A stretch of 64,000 bases of DNA from assembly GCF_002934605.1 (NCBI RefSeq), contig NZ_PTJC01000005.1, forward strand, positions 1,922,001 through 1,986,000. Reading direction: 5' to 3'. The stretch's first letter is position 1, and the number at the start of each line of letters is the position of its first letter. Shown one piece after another: positions 17,273 to 26,786 of the stretch. The notes below the pieces were generated by a model. It worked only from the letters and a program-made list of their open reading frames with translations. It was not told the origin of the DNA and did no database searches. A program made the position numbers and the translations under genes. Source of the stretch: Neolewinella xylanilytica (GTDB lineage: Bacteria > Bacteroidota > Bacteroidia > Chitinophagales > Saprospiraceae).

Positions 17273-18103
17273 TTAGCGGATGTCGCCGAGCGTGGCGGCG
17301 TCCATGTCGCTGAATGCCTGGTTCTCACCGGCCATCCCCCACACGAAGCGGTAGTTGGCGGTACCGGCACCGCTGTGGATGGACCAGGGCGGGGAGATCA
17401 CGGCCTCGAAGTTGCGGACGGCCAGGTGACGGGTTTCGTCCGGTTTGCCCATGAAGTGCATCACCAACTCGTCGCCGGGTACGTCGAAGTAGAGGTACAC
17501 CTCCATCCGGCGTTCGTGGGTGTGGGGGGGGAAGGTGTTCCAAATGTTCCCGCTGAGGAGCTCGGTGAAGCCCATGACCAGCTGGCAACTCGGGATGCCG
17601 TTCTCGTGAATGTACTGGTAGAGTACCCGCTTATTGGCGTGTTCGTCGTCGCCGAGGTCGACCCGGTTGGCCTGGTCCTGGGTGTTTCTGGTAGTCGGGT
17701 ACTCCTTGTGGGCCGGGGCGCTGTTCAGGTAGAAACGGGCCGGGCTGCCGCCGTCGGCACTGGCGAAGGTGACGCTTTTGGATCCGCGACCTACGTAGAG
17801 GCAATCGAAGCGGTTCATCTCGTAGGCCGTCCCGTCGACGGTGATCGTTCCCTTGCCACCCAGGTTCAGTACGCCAAGCTCGCGACGCTGCAGGAAGAAG
17901 TCGGCCCGCAGATCGGCGTCGTTCTCCAGTTGGAGCGAACCGGAGGTAGGCACGGCACCGCCAAAGATGAAACGGTCGTAGTGGGAATGAACGAGATTGA
18001 CCTGTCCTTCCTGCATGAGCCCGGAAGCGAGAAACTCATCGCGCAGTTCCTGGGTGTTCATTCGGGTGAAGTGATCGGGGCGGACGCCGTAACGGGATTG
18101 CAT
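17273..18103 (-). CDS. kduI: 5-dehydro-4-deoxy-D-glucuronate isomerase (KduI)
   Basis: The 276-residue protein isomerises 5-keto-4-deoxyuronate, the product of pectin or other uronide lyases, to 2,5-diketo-3-deoxygluconate. It carries the family N-terminus (RYGVRPDHF), the central YVGRGSKSVTF segment and the metal-binding PPHTHERRMEVYLYF stretch followed by PPWSIHSG. The length matches full KduI. It is the first gene of the leftward operon kduI-kduD-regulator-lipoprotein. No polysaccharide lyase is present in the window, so the upstream polymer cannot be named. Confidence 0.96.
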   Translation of the reverse strand: MQSRYGVRPDHFTRMNTQELRDEFLASGLMQEGQVNLVHSHYDRFIFGGAVPTSGSLQLENDADLRADFFLQRRELGVLNLGGKGTITVDGTAYEMNRFDCLYVGRGSKSVTFASADGGSPARFYLNSAPAHKEYPTTRNTQDQANRVDLGDDEHANKRVLYQYIHENGIPSCQLVMGFTELLSGNIWNTFPPHTHERRMEVYLYFDVPGDELVMHFMGKPDETRHLAVRNFEAVISPPWSIHSGAGTANYRFVWGMAGENQAFSDMDAATLGDIR

Positions 18104-18122
18104 GGGAAATAATTTAGTGTGT

Positions 18123-18130
18123 CAAATGTA
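18123..18130 (-). promoter_or_regulatory. kduI: Possible -7 promoter box of the kduI operon
   Basis: Read on the minus strand, the bases spell TACATTTG, matching TAnnTTTG, 20 bases upstream of the kduI ATG. Just upstream are two 6-base palindromes (TGTACA and GTATAC) about 13 bases apart, a possible regulator site. No -33 box was seen. Confidence 0.4.
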
Positions 18131-18220
18131 CACGGAATACTTTGTATACGTCCAGCCCCGCCGTACGGTTCGGCAACTGAGGCGCTGATTACCCGCCGAT
18201 CGACCTATTTCCGCGGCTAC

Positions 18221-18805
18221 TTATTCGGTCAACGACCAGTACCGAAGCGGATCTACCGGGCTTTTTCTTTTTCCGACCAGCACTTCGAAGTGCAGGTGGG
18301 GGGTCGTTCCTTGGGCGTTACCGGTATCCCCGACGGTGGCCAGCGTATCTCCCGCGCTTACGGCGTCAAATTCGCCTTTCCGCCATTCGTCGAGGTGGGC
18401 GTAATAATAAAGGCGGCCCCGCACGTCCCGCAAATACAATTGCCGGCCGCCGCTTCCGCCGGAGTTGATGCGTTCCACGAAACCGTCCGTGACGGCCACC
18501 ACCGGCGTGCCCTTCGGGGCCTTGATGTCGATGCCTTCGTGTAACCGTTGGCTGCCCCGGCGGTCGCCGAAGACGCTGATCACGGCCGCGGTGCCGAAAC
18601 CGGCCACCGGGAAGGTCAGCCCGCCCGGCGTGTCGCCATCATCGGGCAGGGGGACGGTCCCTTCCGTCGCCACGATGGGCTCCTCCTTGATCACGAAGGT
18701 CCGATCGCCTACGGTGAGTTCCGTAGCCGGTAGCTGGCGGTGGACGAAGAAAGCCAGCAAGCCGCAAATAACCACGGCTTCCAGCACGAGCATTTTCGTC
18801 AGCAT
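18221..18805 (-). CDS. Membrane-anchored M23 family metallopeptidase
   Basis: The product is a LytM-type zinc peptidase expected to act on peptidoglycan peptides in the periplasm. An N-terminal hydrophobic segment (VLEAVVICGLLAFFV) anchors it. The M23 domain shows the zinc ligands in RLHEGIDI and the second motif HLHFEV near the C-terminus, with PKGTPVVAVTDG and GDTGNAQG between. I used the ATG at 18805. A TTG at 18847 would add 14 residues. The gene diverges from the DUF4861 lipoprotein gene and ends 118 bp upstream of the kduI start. Confidence 0.88.
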   Translation of the reverse strand: MLTKMLVLEAVVICGLLAFFVHRQLPATELTVGDRTFVIKEEPIVATEGTVPLPDDGDTPGGLTFPVAGFGTAAVISVFGDRRGSQRLHEGIDIKAPKGTPVVAVTDGFVERINSGGSGGRQLYLRDVRGRLYYYAHLDEWRKGEFDAVSAGDTLATVGDTGNAQGTTPHLHFEVLVGKRKSPVDPLRYWSLTE

Positions 18806-18933
18806 AGCGGTGAGCGTTTCCTTTCGCAAACGGGGAAGGCCTCCCAAAAGTTAGTTAAGGCCGGCTCCCCGAAGTTTGGCGGCGGATCGAAATTCTCCCA
18901 CCCACCGTACCTTTTCTCCTAAATCAACTTGCC

Positions 18934-19920
18934 ATGCCCGGACGAATGCATTCCTTCCCCTACCTACTTTTATTCCTGCCAACCTTGTTGCTGGTCGCCT
19001 GCGGGCCTTCCCCCACCGACGATTCGGGTTCGTCCGCGACCGATACGCCACCAGCCGAACCGAATACCAACATCCGGATGGCCCGCGCCGACGGCGACGC
19101 CTGGGTAGAAATGGAGGAAGTCACTCGTGACCCCGACCATCTCGGTCAGGAGATACCCTTCGTGTACCAAATGGAGGGGCCGGCCTGGGAAAACGAAAAC
19201 GTGGGCTTCCGCCTCTACTTCGACGAGCGGAACGGAATCGATATTTTCGGCAAGCATAGCCGGGAAATGATCCTCGATAGCATCGGCAACCGCCGCGAGT
19301 TGGGCGCCCAGCAGAATTACCACGAGATGGCCGACTGGGGCATGGATGTGCTGAAAGTCGGTACCTCCCTCGGGGCGGGCAGCATCGCCCTGATGATCGG
19401 CGACAGTATTTACCGCCTCGGCGACGTCGCCGAAGAGCACTACCGCAAACTCGAGGAAGGCCCGGACGGATCCCGCTTCCTGCTCGACTACAACGGTTGG
19501 GAGGTGGCTGGCCGGACGCTGGATCTCGACTGGGAGATCAGCATCGAGCCCGGTACCTGGGGCTACGAATCCTCCGTCACCCTCACTGGACTCCAGGGCG
19601 ATGAGGAACTCCTCACCGGAATTGTCAACCTCCACATCGATACCCTGTACACCGAGGACCGCGGCGATCGTTTCGTAATGTATACGTACGGTCCGCAGGC
19701 CGAACTCGACCATACCTTAGGCATGGCGGTCACCGCCGATGCTTCGCAGGTACTCGGCCACGGGGAGTTGGCACCCGATGCCACGCCGGTGGCCTCCACT
19801 TATTACGTGCGGCTGCAGTTGGAGAACGGCGAACCCACTACGTACCGCTTTACTGCCGGGTGGGAGCCGGGCAACCCGGCCTTCGGGGAGCAGTCGGCCT
19901 TCGTGGAAGCTATTTACTAG
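18934..19920 (+). CDS. DUF4861 lipoprotein
   Basis: The 328-residue protein has a lipoprotein signal with lipobox LLVAC. The mature part carries the DUF4861 pattern (PFVYQMEGPAWENENVGFR, then FGKHSREMILDSIG and YHEMADWGMDVLKVG). DUF4861 proteins are often encoded in pectin and other uronide utilisation loci of Bacteroidota, which agrees with the kduI-kduD operon less than 1 kb away on the other strand. The molecular function is unknown; the fold suggests a carbohydrate-binding or lyase-like beta-sandwich but that is inference. An alternative start is the ATG at 18946. A downstream gene converges on it 3 bp away. Confidence 0.85.
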   Translation: MPGRMHSFPYLLLFLPTLLLVACGPSPTDDSGSSATDTPPAEPNTNIRMARADGDAWVEMEEVTRDPDHLGQEIPFVYQMEGPAWENENVGFRLYFDERNGIDIFGKHSREMILDSIGNRRELGAQQNYHEMADWGMDVLKVGTSLGAGSIALMIGDSIYRLGDVAEEHYRKLEEGPDGSRFLLDYNGWEVAGRTLDLDWEISIEPGTWGYESSVTLTGLQGDEELLTGIVNLHIDTLYTEDRGDRFVMYTYGPQAELDHTLGMAVTADASQVLGHGELAPDATPVASTYYVRLQLENGEPTTYRFTAGWEPGNPAFGEQSAFVEAIY

Positions 19921-19923
19921 CCG

Positions 19924-20604
19924 CTACTGGACCACTACCCGGTGGGATTGGTTCCCCGCTTTCAACACGTACGTACCGCTGGCGATATTGGCGGGCAACG
20001 TTAGCTCGGAGATCGAATCCATATCGTCACGATAATTGGCGACGACCGTCCCCTCCAGGTTATAGAGGGTTGCTTCGTGCACCCCTTCCGGGCTCACCAG
20101 GCCAAGGGTTTGTCCGGGCTTCACCGGATTTGGATGTACGAGCGCGGCGTCGGGTTTGGCTACTTGTACCGAGCGGATGTCATAGTGGGTGAGCGTTCCG
20201 TCAACATCGTACTGGGCCAGGCGGTAATAATTGGTGCCGACAGCAGGATACTGATGCACATAGAAGTATTCCCGCAGCAGTCCTTCGTAGCTCGTCTGTG
20301 GCTCCGTGATCACGATCAATGGCTCGAAGGACGCACCGTCCGCGGAGTGCTCCACCACGAAGTAGGCGTGGTCTTCCTCTTCGTGGGTCGTCCACCGCAG
20401 CTCGATGGATTTGCCATCATGGCGGGCGATCCAATTGGAGAGCGCAACGGGGGGGACCAGGTTACCGGAGCCTGGTTGCGGCCCGGCCGTTTGGAAGAAA
20501 GGCGTAGCGTACGGGGTAACGGTGGAAGCATCGAGGGTGAATACCCGAGCGTGGGCTTGGCCGCCAAAAATGGCGACAAGCAAGAGAAAGTAAAATTCTC
20601 GCAT
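19924..20604 (-). CDS. Small secreted protein with T9SS type A sorting domain
   Basis: The 226-residue product starts with a signal peptide (MREFYFLLLVAIFGGQAHA). A fibronectin-like segment follows (IELRWTTHEEEDHAYFVVE, then YYRLAQYDVDGTLTHY). The C-terminal 75 residues form a T9SS sorting domain (VHPNPVKPGQTL through ASGTYVLKAG). This is the minimal arrangement often seen in cargo proteins without a catalytic domain, and no enzyme function can be assigned. I chose the ATG at 20604 because it begins the signal; the open frame extends 26 codons upstream without one. It converges with the DUF4861 gene. Confidence 0.85.
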   Translation of the reverse strand: MREFYFLLLVAIFGGQAHARVFTLDASTVTPYATPFFQTAGPQPGSGNLVPPVALSNWIARHDGKSIELRWTTHEEEDHAYFVVEHSADGASFEPLIVITEPQTSYEGLLREYFYVHQYPAVGTNYYRLAQYDVDGTLTHYDIRSVQVAKPDAALVHPNPVKPGQTLGLVSPEGVHEATLYNLEGTVVANYRDDMDSISELTLPANIASGTYVLKAGNQSHRVVVQ

Positions 20605-20867
20605 TCGAAATGTGTTTGTAAAGTGTTCTATCAAAAAATACCCGGAACAATCCGGCAAAAAAGGGTCGCAACGGCTCATCACTTCCGTGCGGCTGTCTAT
20701 AAAACGGACCGCCGGAGGGAGGAGTATCTTAGCGTGGCGTTTTCGAAAAAACAGAATTGTCAGGTTGACTTTATACCTTTTTAGCCTATTCGTAACCTAT
20801 AAATAGAGCTTTGTCACCGATAAACGGCGATAATTTTATTTGAGAATCTGTTAAAAAAGCGCCGGGC

Positions 20868-20875
20868 TACCTTTG
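20868..20875 (+). promoter_or_regulatory. metG: -7 promoter box of metG
   Basis: TACCTTTG matches the Bacteroidota TAnnTTTG consensus 57 bases before the metG ATG. A TTTG at 20839-20842 could be the -33 box, but the 25-base spacing is longer than usual. Confidence 0.55.
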
Positions 20876-20884
20876 TTTCCCCCT

Positions 20885-20907
20885 GCAGGCCAGCTTCCCC
20901 GGCCTGC
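20885..20907 (+). promoter_or_regulatory. metG: Hairpin in the metG 5' leader
   Basis: GCAGGCC (20885-20891) and GGCCTGC (20901-20907) form a perfect 7-bp stem with a 9-base loop. It would lie at the very 5' end of the metG transcript predicted from the -7 box. It is followed by no T-run, so it is more likely a stabilising or regulatory leader stem than a terminator. Confidence 0.4.
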
Positions 20908-20931
20908 TTAGTCACCATTTTACACGATCCC

Positions 20932-23085
20932 ATGCCGCATCTGCTTACTTCCGCCCTTCCCTACGCCAACGGTCCGTTACACCTGGGGCACCTGGCCGGT
21001 GCCTACCTGCCCGCCGACATCTACGCCCGCTACCTGCGGCTGATGGGTAAGGATGTCCTATGGGTATGTGGCAGCGACGAACACGGTGCGGCGATCACCC
21101 TCCGCGCCAAAAAGGAAGGCATCGACCCGAAGCAGATCATCGATAAGTACCACGAGCTAAATAAACACAGCTTCGCCGCCCTGGGTATCAGCTTCGACTA
21201 CTACCACCGCACCAGTGAGCCGCTACACCACGAAACCAGCCAGGATTTCTTCCGAAAGTTGGATCAGAAGGGCGGTGAGTTCATCATCCGTTCCACGGAG
21301 CAGTACTACGACCCCGAGTTCGGGCAGTTTCTGGCCGACCGCTACATCAAGGGAATCTGCCCCAAGTGCGGTTTCGCGGAGGCCTACGGAGATCAGTGCG
21401 AAAACTGCGGCAGCGACCTGTCGCCCACCGAGCTCATCGACCCGGTATCGGTGCTGAGCGGCGCCAAACCCATTCTGCGGGAAACCAAGCACTGGTACTT
21501 CGACCTGGCCCGTCACGAGGAGTTCCTCCGTACCTGGATCCAGGAAGGTACCATCGACGGCGAACCGCAGCACGATCCGCGGCAGTGGAAAAAGCACGTT
21601 ATCGGTCAGTGCATGAGCTGGCTCAACGAGGGGCTGCAGCCGCGCGCCATCACCCGCGACCTCGACTGGGGCATCAGCGTTCCCCATCCCGACGCGGAGG
21701 GCAAAGTGCTCTACGTCTGGTTCGACGCCCCCATCGGCTACATCAGCAGCACCAAGCAGTGGTGCCTCGAGAACGGTCGCGACTGGAAGGACTACTGGCA
21801 AAACCCGGACACCGAGCTGGTCCACTTCATCGGCAAGGACAACATTGTCTTCCACTGCCTGATCTTCCCGGCCATGCTGCGCGCCCACGGCGACTACGTA
21901 CTGCCTAAGAACGTGCCCGCCAACCAGTTCCTCAACTTCGAGGGCGACAAGTTCAGCAAGTCGCGCGGCTGGGGCATCGAGCTCCACGAGTACATCGAGG
22001 AATTCGATGCTTTCCCGAACGGGGAAGACGCCTTGCGCTGGGCGCTTATCCGTAATCTGCCCGAGCAATCGGACGCCGATTTTACCTGGGACGGCTTCAC
22101 CGAGTACTACGATAAAGACCTGGCCGACAAGCTGGGTAATTTCTTCAACCGCGTGACCGTACTGACCCACAAGTTCTTCGACGGGGCCGTGCCCGCGCTG
22201 GCGGAAGCGGGCGCCGGTGCGCAGGTGCAAAGCAAAATCCGGGAAGCCACCGCCTCCATTGGTAGCCACATCGAAGCCTTCCGGTTTAAGGATGCCGCGT
22301 CGGCTTTTGTCGAGCTCGCCTCCTACGGGAATACCTACCTCCAGGATGCCGCTCCCTGGTCGCTGGCCAAGCTCGACCCCGAGGATCCGCGCATCGGCAC
22401 TATCCTGTTTAACTGCAACCAGATCGCTGCCGCCCTGGCCCTGCTGGCGCATCCCTTCGTGCCACTGGTCAGTGCCAAACTACGCACCGTACTTAAGCAG
22501 GAAGTGGCCGATAACGGCGACTGGGCCAAAACCCGCGACTTGCTGGAAGCCGGTAAGCCGCTGCTCGAACCGGGCCACCTCATCGGAACGGCCGGAGTAC
22601 TCTTTCCGAAGATTGTCGATCGCAAGGACGATACGCTCCAAAACCTGATCCAACGGCAGCGGGACAAGCTCACCGCCGCCCTGGAGCGTCGGGATGGCGC
22701 GACCACCCTTACTGCCCCGCCGGCCACTCCCCAACCCCTCGAACGACCCGCCGAGAAAGCCGAGGTATCCTTTGACGACTTTACGAAACTGGATCTGCGC
22801 ACCGCCACCATCGTATCGGCCGAGGCCGTCAAGAAATCCAACAAGCTGCTGCACCTCACCATCGACCTGGGGGGGGAGCGCCGCAGCGTCGTTAGTGGGA
22901 TCGCCAAACATTTCGACCCGGCTACCCTGATCGGGCAGCCGGTAGTGGTGGTGACCAATCTCGCGCCCCGTAAAATGGCCGGCGTGCTGAGCGAGGCCAT
23001 GATCCTCATGGCCGAGGACGCCGACGAAAAGTTGCAGTTCGTCGCCCCGCCCGCCGGCTTCGGCAACGGGTGGACGGTGCGGTGA
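20932..23085 (+). CDS. metG: Methionyl-tRNA synthetase
   Basis: The 717-residue enzyme charges tRNA-Met. The class I signatures are present: HLGH at residues 17-20 and KFSKS at 340-344 (the KMSKS loop). A zinc knuckle of four cysteines (Cys143, Cys146, Cys156, Cys159) marks the MetG1 type. The anticodon-binding helices follow. The C-terminal 100 residues form an EMAP-II/Trbp111-like tRNA-binding domain (FTKLDLRTATIVSAEAV) used for dimerisation. Length and domain order are normal for Bacteroidota. It appears monocistronic, with a palindromic element directly after the stop. Confidence 0.98.
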   Translation: MPHLLTSALPYANGPLHLGHLAGAYLPADIYARYLRLMGKDVLWVCGSDEHGAAITLRAKKEGIDPKQIIDKYHELNKHSFAALGISFDYYHRTSEPLHHETSQDFFRKLDQKGGEFIIRSTEQYYDPEFGQFLADRYIKGICPKCGFAEAYGDQCENCGSDLSPTELIDPVSVLSGAKPILRETKHWYFDLARHEEFLRTWIQEGTIDGEPQHDPRQWKKHVIGQCMSWLNEGLQPRAITRDLDWGISVPHPDAEGKVLYVWFDAPIGYISSTKQWCLENGRDWKDYWQNPDTELVHFIGKDNIVFHCLIFPAMLRAHGDYVLPKNVPANQFLNFEGDKFSKSRGWGIELHEYIEEFDAFPNGEDALRWALIRNLPEQSDADFTWDGFTEYYDKDLADKLGNFFNRVTVLTHKFFDGAVPALAEAGAGAQVQSKIREATASIGSHIEAFRFKDAASAFVELASYGNTYLQDAAPWSLAKLDPEDPRIGTILFNCNQIAAALALLAHPFVPLVSAKLRTVLKQEVADNGDWAKTRDLLEAGKPLLEPGHLIGTAGVLFPKIVDRKDDTLQNLIQRQRDKLTAALERRDGATTLTAPPATPQPLERPAEKAEVSFDDFTKLDLRTATIVSAEAVKKSNKLLHLTIDLGGERRSVVSGIAKHFDPATLIGQPVVVVTNLAPRKMAGVLSEAMILMAEDADEKLQFVAPPAGFGNGWTVR

Positions 23086-23086
23086 G

Positions 23087-23134
23087 CCCGTGGTCTGCCG
23101 AGCGCAGCGGTAGGAAAGTTCGTCCGCCCACGGG
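23087..23134 (+). repeat. Palindromic intergenic element, copy 1
   Basis: CCCGTGG and CCACGGG form the ends of a quasi-palindrome beginning 1 base after the metG stop. The interior (TCTGCCGAGCGCAGC, then GTTCGTCCGCC) recurs, in inverse orientation, at 32900-32943 and more loosely at 32838-32878. It may act as a 3'-end stem. Confidence 0.65.
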
Positions 23135-23212
23135 TGGTGGAGGAAAAGGCATCCTAAAATGACTACAACCCAGTCTCCTGGGCAGACGTGGCGCCCGGCG
23201 GATTAGGAGGCG

Positions 23213-26200
23213 CTACACCCACCGCAGATCCAGCGTACGCCCGAACTCTTTCTTCGGCGGCACCCGTTTGATCTCGATACTTTTTGGTGGTTGGTAGTTG
23301 TCGTTGACGTAACGGGAGGCGGTGGTCGCGGCAGCCTGCTCCACCACCTGCTCCGTTTGCCGGGGGGTATGGTTGTGCTCCCAGAAACGATTCACGCGGC
23401 GACTTTCCGCCTCGAGCGTATTGACCGGAAAGGTATCGTAGCTCCGGCCGCCGGGGTGGGTAACGTGGTAAGTGCACCCGCCGATGCTGCGCTCGTTCCA
23501 ATTGTCGTAGACGTCGAAGACGAGGGGTACGTCCGGCTTAACCGTGGGGTGAAGGGCAGAGGGCGGATTCCAGGCCTTGTAGCGGATCCCGGCCACGTAC
23601 TCCCCTTCTTTCCCGGTAGCCGACAGGGGGATCTCCGTGCGGTTGCAGAGGATGCTGTAGCGGTCGGGGTTCAGGTTGGTGACGCGGACTTGCAACCGCT
23701 CCACCGACGAATCGACGTACCGGGCCGTACCCATGCTACCCAGTTCCTCCCCGAGCACGTGCCAGGGTTCGATGGCGCTGCGGAGTTCCAGCTGCATGTC
23801 ACCCTGCTTGATCTGCCCCAAGACCGGGAAGCGGAATTCGAAGAAGGGTTCCAGCCATTCCAGCTCGAAGGCGAAGCCGGCTTCGCGCAGGTAATCGCAT
23901 ACTTCCCGCAGATCTTCCCGAACGAAGTGGTGGAGCAAAAATTTATCGTGCAGCGCCGTACCCCAGCGGATCAGCGGGCGGCGGTAGGGCTTCGCCCAGA
24001 AGGCAGCGGTTAGTGCCCGGATAAGCAGTAGCTGCGTTAGGCACATATCCCGGTGGGGCGGCATATCGAAGCCGCGCATCTCCAGGATGCCGAGCCGGCC
24101 GGAAGCGCTGTCGGGACTGTACAATTTGTCAATGCAAAATTCAGCCCGGTGGGTATTCCCCGTGACGTCGATCAGCAGGTTCCGGAACAGCCGGTCCACG
24201 ATCCAGGGGGTAGGATTTTTGTGGCGATCGAGCTGGGAAAAGGCGATTTCCAGTTCGTAGAGCATGTCCGGCCGCCCCTCGTCCACTCGCGGTGCCTGGC
24301 TCGTCGGGCCGATGAACGCCGAACTGAAGAGGTAGCTAAGGCCGGGATGATTCTGCCAGAAATTGACGAAGCTCCGCAGCAGATCGGGCCGGCGGAGAAG
24401 GGGGCTGTCGGCGGGGGTAGTGCCGCCCAGGGTGATGTGATTGCCCCCGCCGGTGCCGGTGTGGCGGCCGTCGAGCATGAATTTATTGGTGCCCAACTGG
24501 CTTTCCTTCGCCAGGTCGAAGAGGGTAGTATAGTTGCCAACGATCTCCCGCCAGGCGGTGGCGGGGTGGACGTTGATTTCCACGACGCCGGGATCCGGAG
24601 CCACCACGAGTTTCGTAAGCCGGGCGTCCGAAGGCGGCTGATACCCTTCGATGACGACCGGAATGCCCTCCTCGCCGGCCGTGCGCTCGACGGCGGTGAG
24701 CAGGGCCGTGAAGCTCTCCGCGCTTTCCAGGGGCGGCAGGAAGACGTGCAGTCGTCCTTCCCGGGGCTCCAGGCAGAGGGCCGTGCGGATCGTCTCCATT
24801 CGGTACTCCGGCTCGAATCCGTTTTTAGATCCATTTACCGCTGCCGCTACGGGGGGAGTCTGGCGGGTGATGCCGGGAGCGAGGGGCTCCGGCGATGCGC
24901 CGTAATCGGGTAGGGCGGGGAGGGTTTCCTGGGGGCTGGCCGGTAGTTCCGCCGGTTGCTGTTCCGCCACCCGGTGGGGTAGCCGGTCAAGGGGAAGCCG
25001 AAAGCCCATTCCGGAGTTACCGGGCAAAAGAAAGATGTGACCGCGTTTCATTTCCCAGGGGCAGCTCTTCCACTGCCCTTCGTTGTGGTCGAAGGTCAGG
25101 GGAAGGACGTAGCCACGGGGTTTTTCCATGCCAATTTCCAGCAGTTGCTGTAGGGTTTGGCGCTCGAGTTTGTCGGCCGGGTCCACCCGGCGGGGGTCGA
25201 TGTTGACCGGCAGATTGCCCGTCTCCCAGAGGAAATAAAAGTTGTCTTCGTAGGCCGGCTGGCAGTTTTCCGGAGCCAGGTCCAGCTTCCGGGCCAGGGT
25301 GCGGCCGAAACGGTCGGCGGTGGTGGCCTTCGCCTGGTAATCCTCGGTAGGGTCGGCCAGCAGGGCGTCATCCTTCCAGAGCGGCGCACCGTCGGTCCGC
25401 CAGTAGATCGCGTACTGCCACCGGGGAATCGGTTCGCCCGGGTACCATTTACCCTGGCCCTGGTGAATGAATCCCCTGGGCGCGAAATGCTGCTTCAGTT
25501 TGGCGGTAAGTTGGTAGGCAAGCTTGCGCTTATCGGCGCCGTCGGCGGCCTCGTTCCACTGCTCCGATTCCATGTCGCGGTCGGAAACGAAGGTCGGTTC
25601 GCCCCCCATGGTCAGGCGGACGTCCCCCTGTTCCAGGGCATCGTCCACCCGGTCGCCCAGTGCCAGGATCTTTTCCCATTCCGCTTCGGAGTATGGCTTG
25701 GTGACCCGGGGCGTTTCGTGCACCCGCTCCACGACGTTGGCAAAATCGAAAGTGACCTCGGCCGGGTCGCTGAATCCGCTCAGGGGAGCCGCGCTGGCGG
25801 GGTCGGGGGTGGCCGCCAGGGGGATGTGCCCCTCCCCGGCGAACAGGCCGCTGGTGGCGTCCAACCCTACCCAGCCGGCCCCGGGGAGGTAAACTTCCGC
25901 CCAGGCGTGAAGATCGGTGAAGTCTTCGTCCGGCCCGTTCGGCCCGTCCAGTACTTTCTCGTCCGGGGTCAGCTGCACCAGGTAACCGGAAACGAAGCGG
26001 GCGGCGAGGCCGAAGCGCCGTAAAATTTGTACCAGCAGCCAGGCCGAATCCCGGCAGGAGCCATTGGCTTGCCCGAGGGTGGTTTCGCAGGTCTGCACGC
26101 CGGGTTCCATGCGGACGTTGTAGTGGATGTCGCGTGCCAGTTGTTGGTTGAGCCCTACTAACCAGGTTACGGTTTGCACCGGTTCCTGCGCTCCGGCGCC

Positions 26201-26605
26201 CCCAAATTCCTGGATCCACCGGTCGAGCAACGGCCCGGATTCACTGAGCTCGAGGTAGGGAGTGAGTTCTTTTTTCAGTTGCTCGTCGTACGTAAAGGGG
26301 ACGGTCTCCGCGTATTCCTCGAGAAAAAAATCGAAGGGGTTGAAAGTGACCATGTCCGCGATTACCTCGACGTCGATGTGCAGGTGGTCGGTTTTTTCCG
26401 GGAATACCACCCGCGCCAGGTAGTTGCCAAAGGGGTCCTGCTGCCAGTTGATGAAGTGATTTTCTGGAGAAATTTTCAGGCTGTAGGCCTGGATGGGCGT
26501 ACGCGCGTGGGGAGCGGGCCGCAGCCGGATGACCTGGGGGGATAACTTCACCGCACGGTCGTAATCGTAGTGGGTTCGGTGTCGGAGAGCAACGCGAATG
26601 GGCAT
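23213..26605 (-). CDS. Transglutaminase-like protease fused to DUF2126 (Anbu-cluster protein)
   Basis: The 1130-residue protein has an N-terminal bacterial transglutaminase domain (about residues 1-300: MPIRVALRHRTHYDYDR start, then triad Cys184 in GSCRDSAW, His233 in DLHAWAEVYL, Asp249 in GLDATSG). A long DUF2126 (COG4196) region runs from about 310 to the end. Papain-like transglutaminase domains of this kind usually cut peptides or isopeptides. I chose the ATG at 26605 since it starts the recognisable domain; the upstream in-frame start is a TTG at 26677. It diverges from the ATP-grasp gene with 181 bp between. Together with the ATP-grasp, alpha-E and Anbu genes it forms a conserved cluster of unknown substrate. 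Confidence 0.93.
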   Translation of the reverse strand: MPIRVALRHRTHYDYDRAVKLSPQVIRLRPAPHARTPIQAYSLKISPENHFINWQQDPFGNYLARVVFPEKTDHLHIDVEVIADMVTFNPFDFFLEEYAETVPFTYDEQLKKELTPYLELSESGPLLDRWIQEFGGAGAQEPVQTVTWLVGLNQQLARDIHYNVRMEPGVQTCETTLGQANGSCRDSAWLLVQILRRFGLAARFVSGYLVQLTPDEKVLDGPNGPDEDFTDLHAWAEVYLPGAGWVGLDATSGLFAGEGHIPLAATPDPASAAPLSGFSDPAEVTFDFANVVERVHETPRVTKPYSEAEWEKILALGDRVDDALEQGDVRLTMGGEPTFVSDRDMESEQWNEAADGADKRKLAYQLTAKLKQHFAPRGFIHQGQGKWYPGEPIPRWQYAIYWRTDGAPLWKDDALLADPTEDYQAKATTADRFGRTLARKLDLAPENCQPAYEDNFYFLWETGNLPVNIDPRRVDPADKLERQTLQQLLEIGMEKPRGYVLPLTFDHNEGQWKSCPWEMKRGHIFLLPGNSGMGFRLPLDRLPHRVAEQQPAELPASPQETLPALPDYGASPEPLAPGITRQTPPVAAAVNGSKNGFEPEYRMETIRTALCLEPREGRLHVFLPPLESAESFTALLTAVERTAGEEGIPVVIEGYQPPSDARLTKLVVAPDPGVVEINVHPATAWREIVGNYTTLFDLAKESQLGTNKFMLDGRHTGTGGGNHITLGGTTPADSPLLRRPDLLRSFVNFWQNHPGLSYLFSSAFIGPTSQAPRVDEGRPDMLYELEIAFSQLDRHKNPTPWIVDRLFRNLLIDVTGNTHRAEFCIDKLYSPDSASGRLGILEMRGFDMPPHRDMCLTQLLLIRALTAAFWAKPYRRPLIRWGTALHDKFLLHHFVREDLREVCDYLREAGFAFELEWLEPFFEFRFPVLGQIKQGDMQLELRSAIEPWHVLGEELGSMGTARYVDSSVERLQVRVTNLNPDRYSILCNRTEIPLSATGKEGEYVAGIRYKAWNPPSALHPTVKPDVPLVFDVYDNWNERSIGGCTYHVTHPGGRSYDTFPVNTLEAESRRVNRFWEHNHTPRQTEQVVEQAAATTASRYVNDNYQPPKSIEIKRVPPKKEFGRTLDLRWV

Positions 26606-26786
26606 GGGGCGGCTGGTTTGCTGGGAAGTAGGAAGTCCTGGTTCACGGAGGGGGAAAGCCGGAATCCGGGAGTACAAGGTATACCATATATCAGCGATGT
26701 TCGTACTTTGTTGGGGTAAGTACAGCCTCGCACTTCCCGCGATCCGTACTTGCGCGCCTTTGAATCCCCATTAAACCAGGTCTCCC

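Larger units (their letters stand above)
20605..20931. other. Divergent promoter region between the T9SS protein and metG
   Basis: The 327 bp are AT-richer than the surroundings and hold no gene. On the plus strand a TAnnTTTG box and a short 5'-leader hairpin precede metG; both are listed separately. No box was recognised for the leftward gene. Confidence 0.6.
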
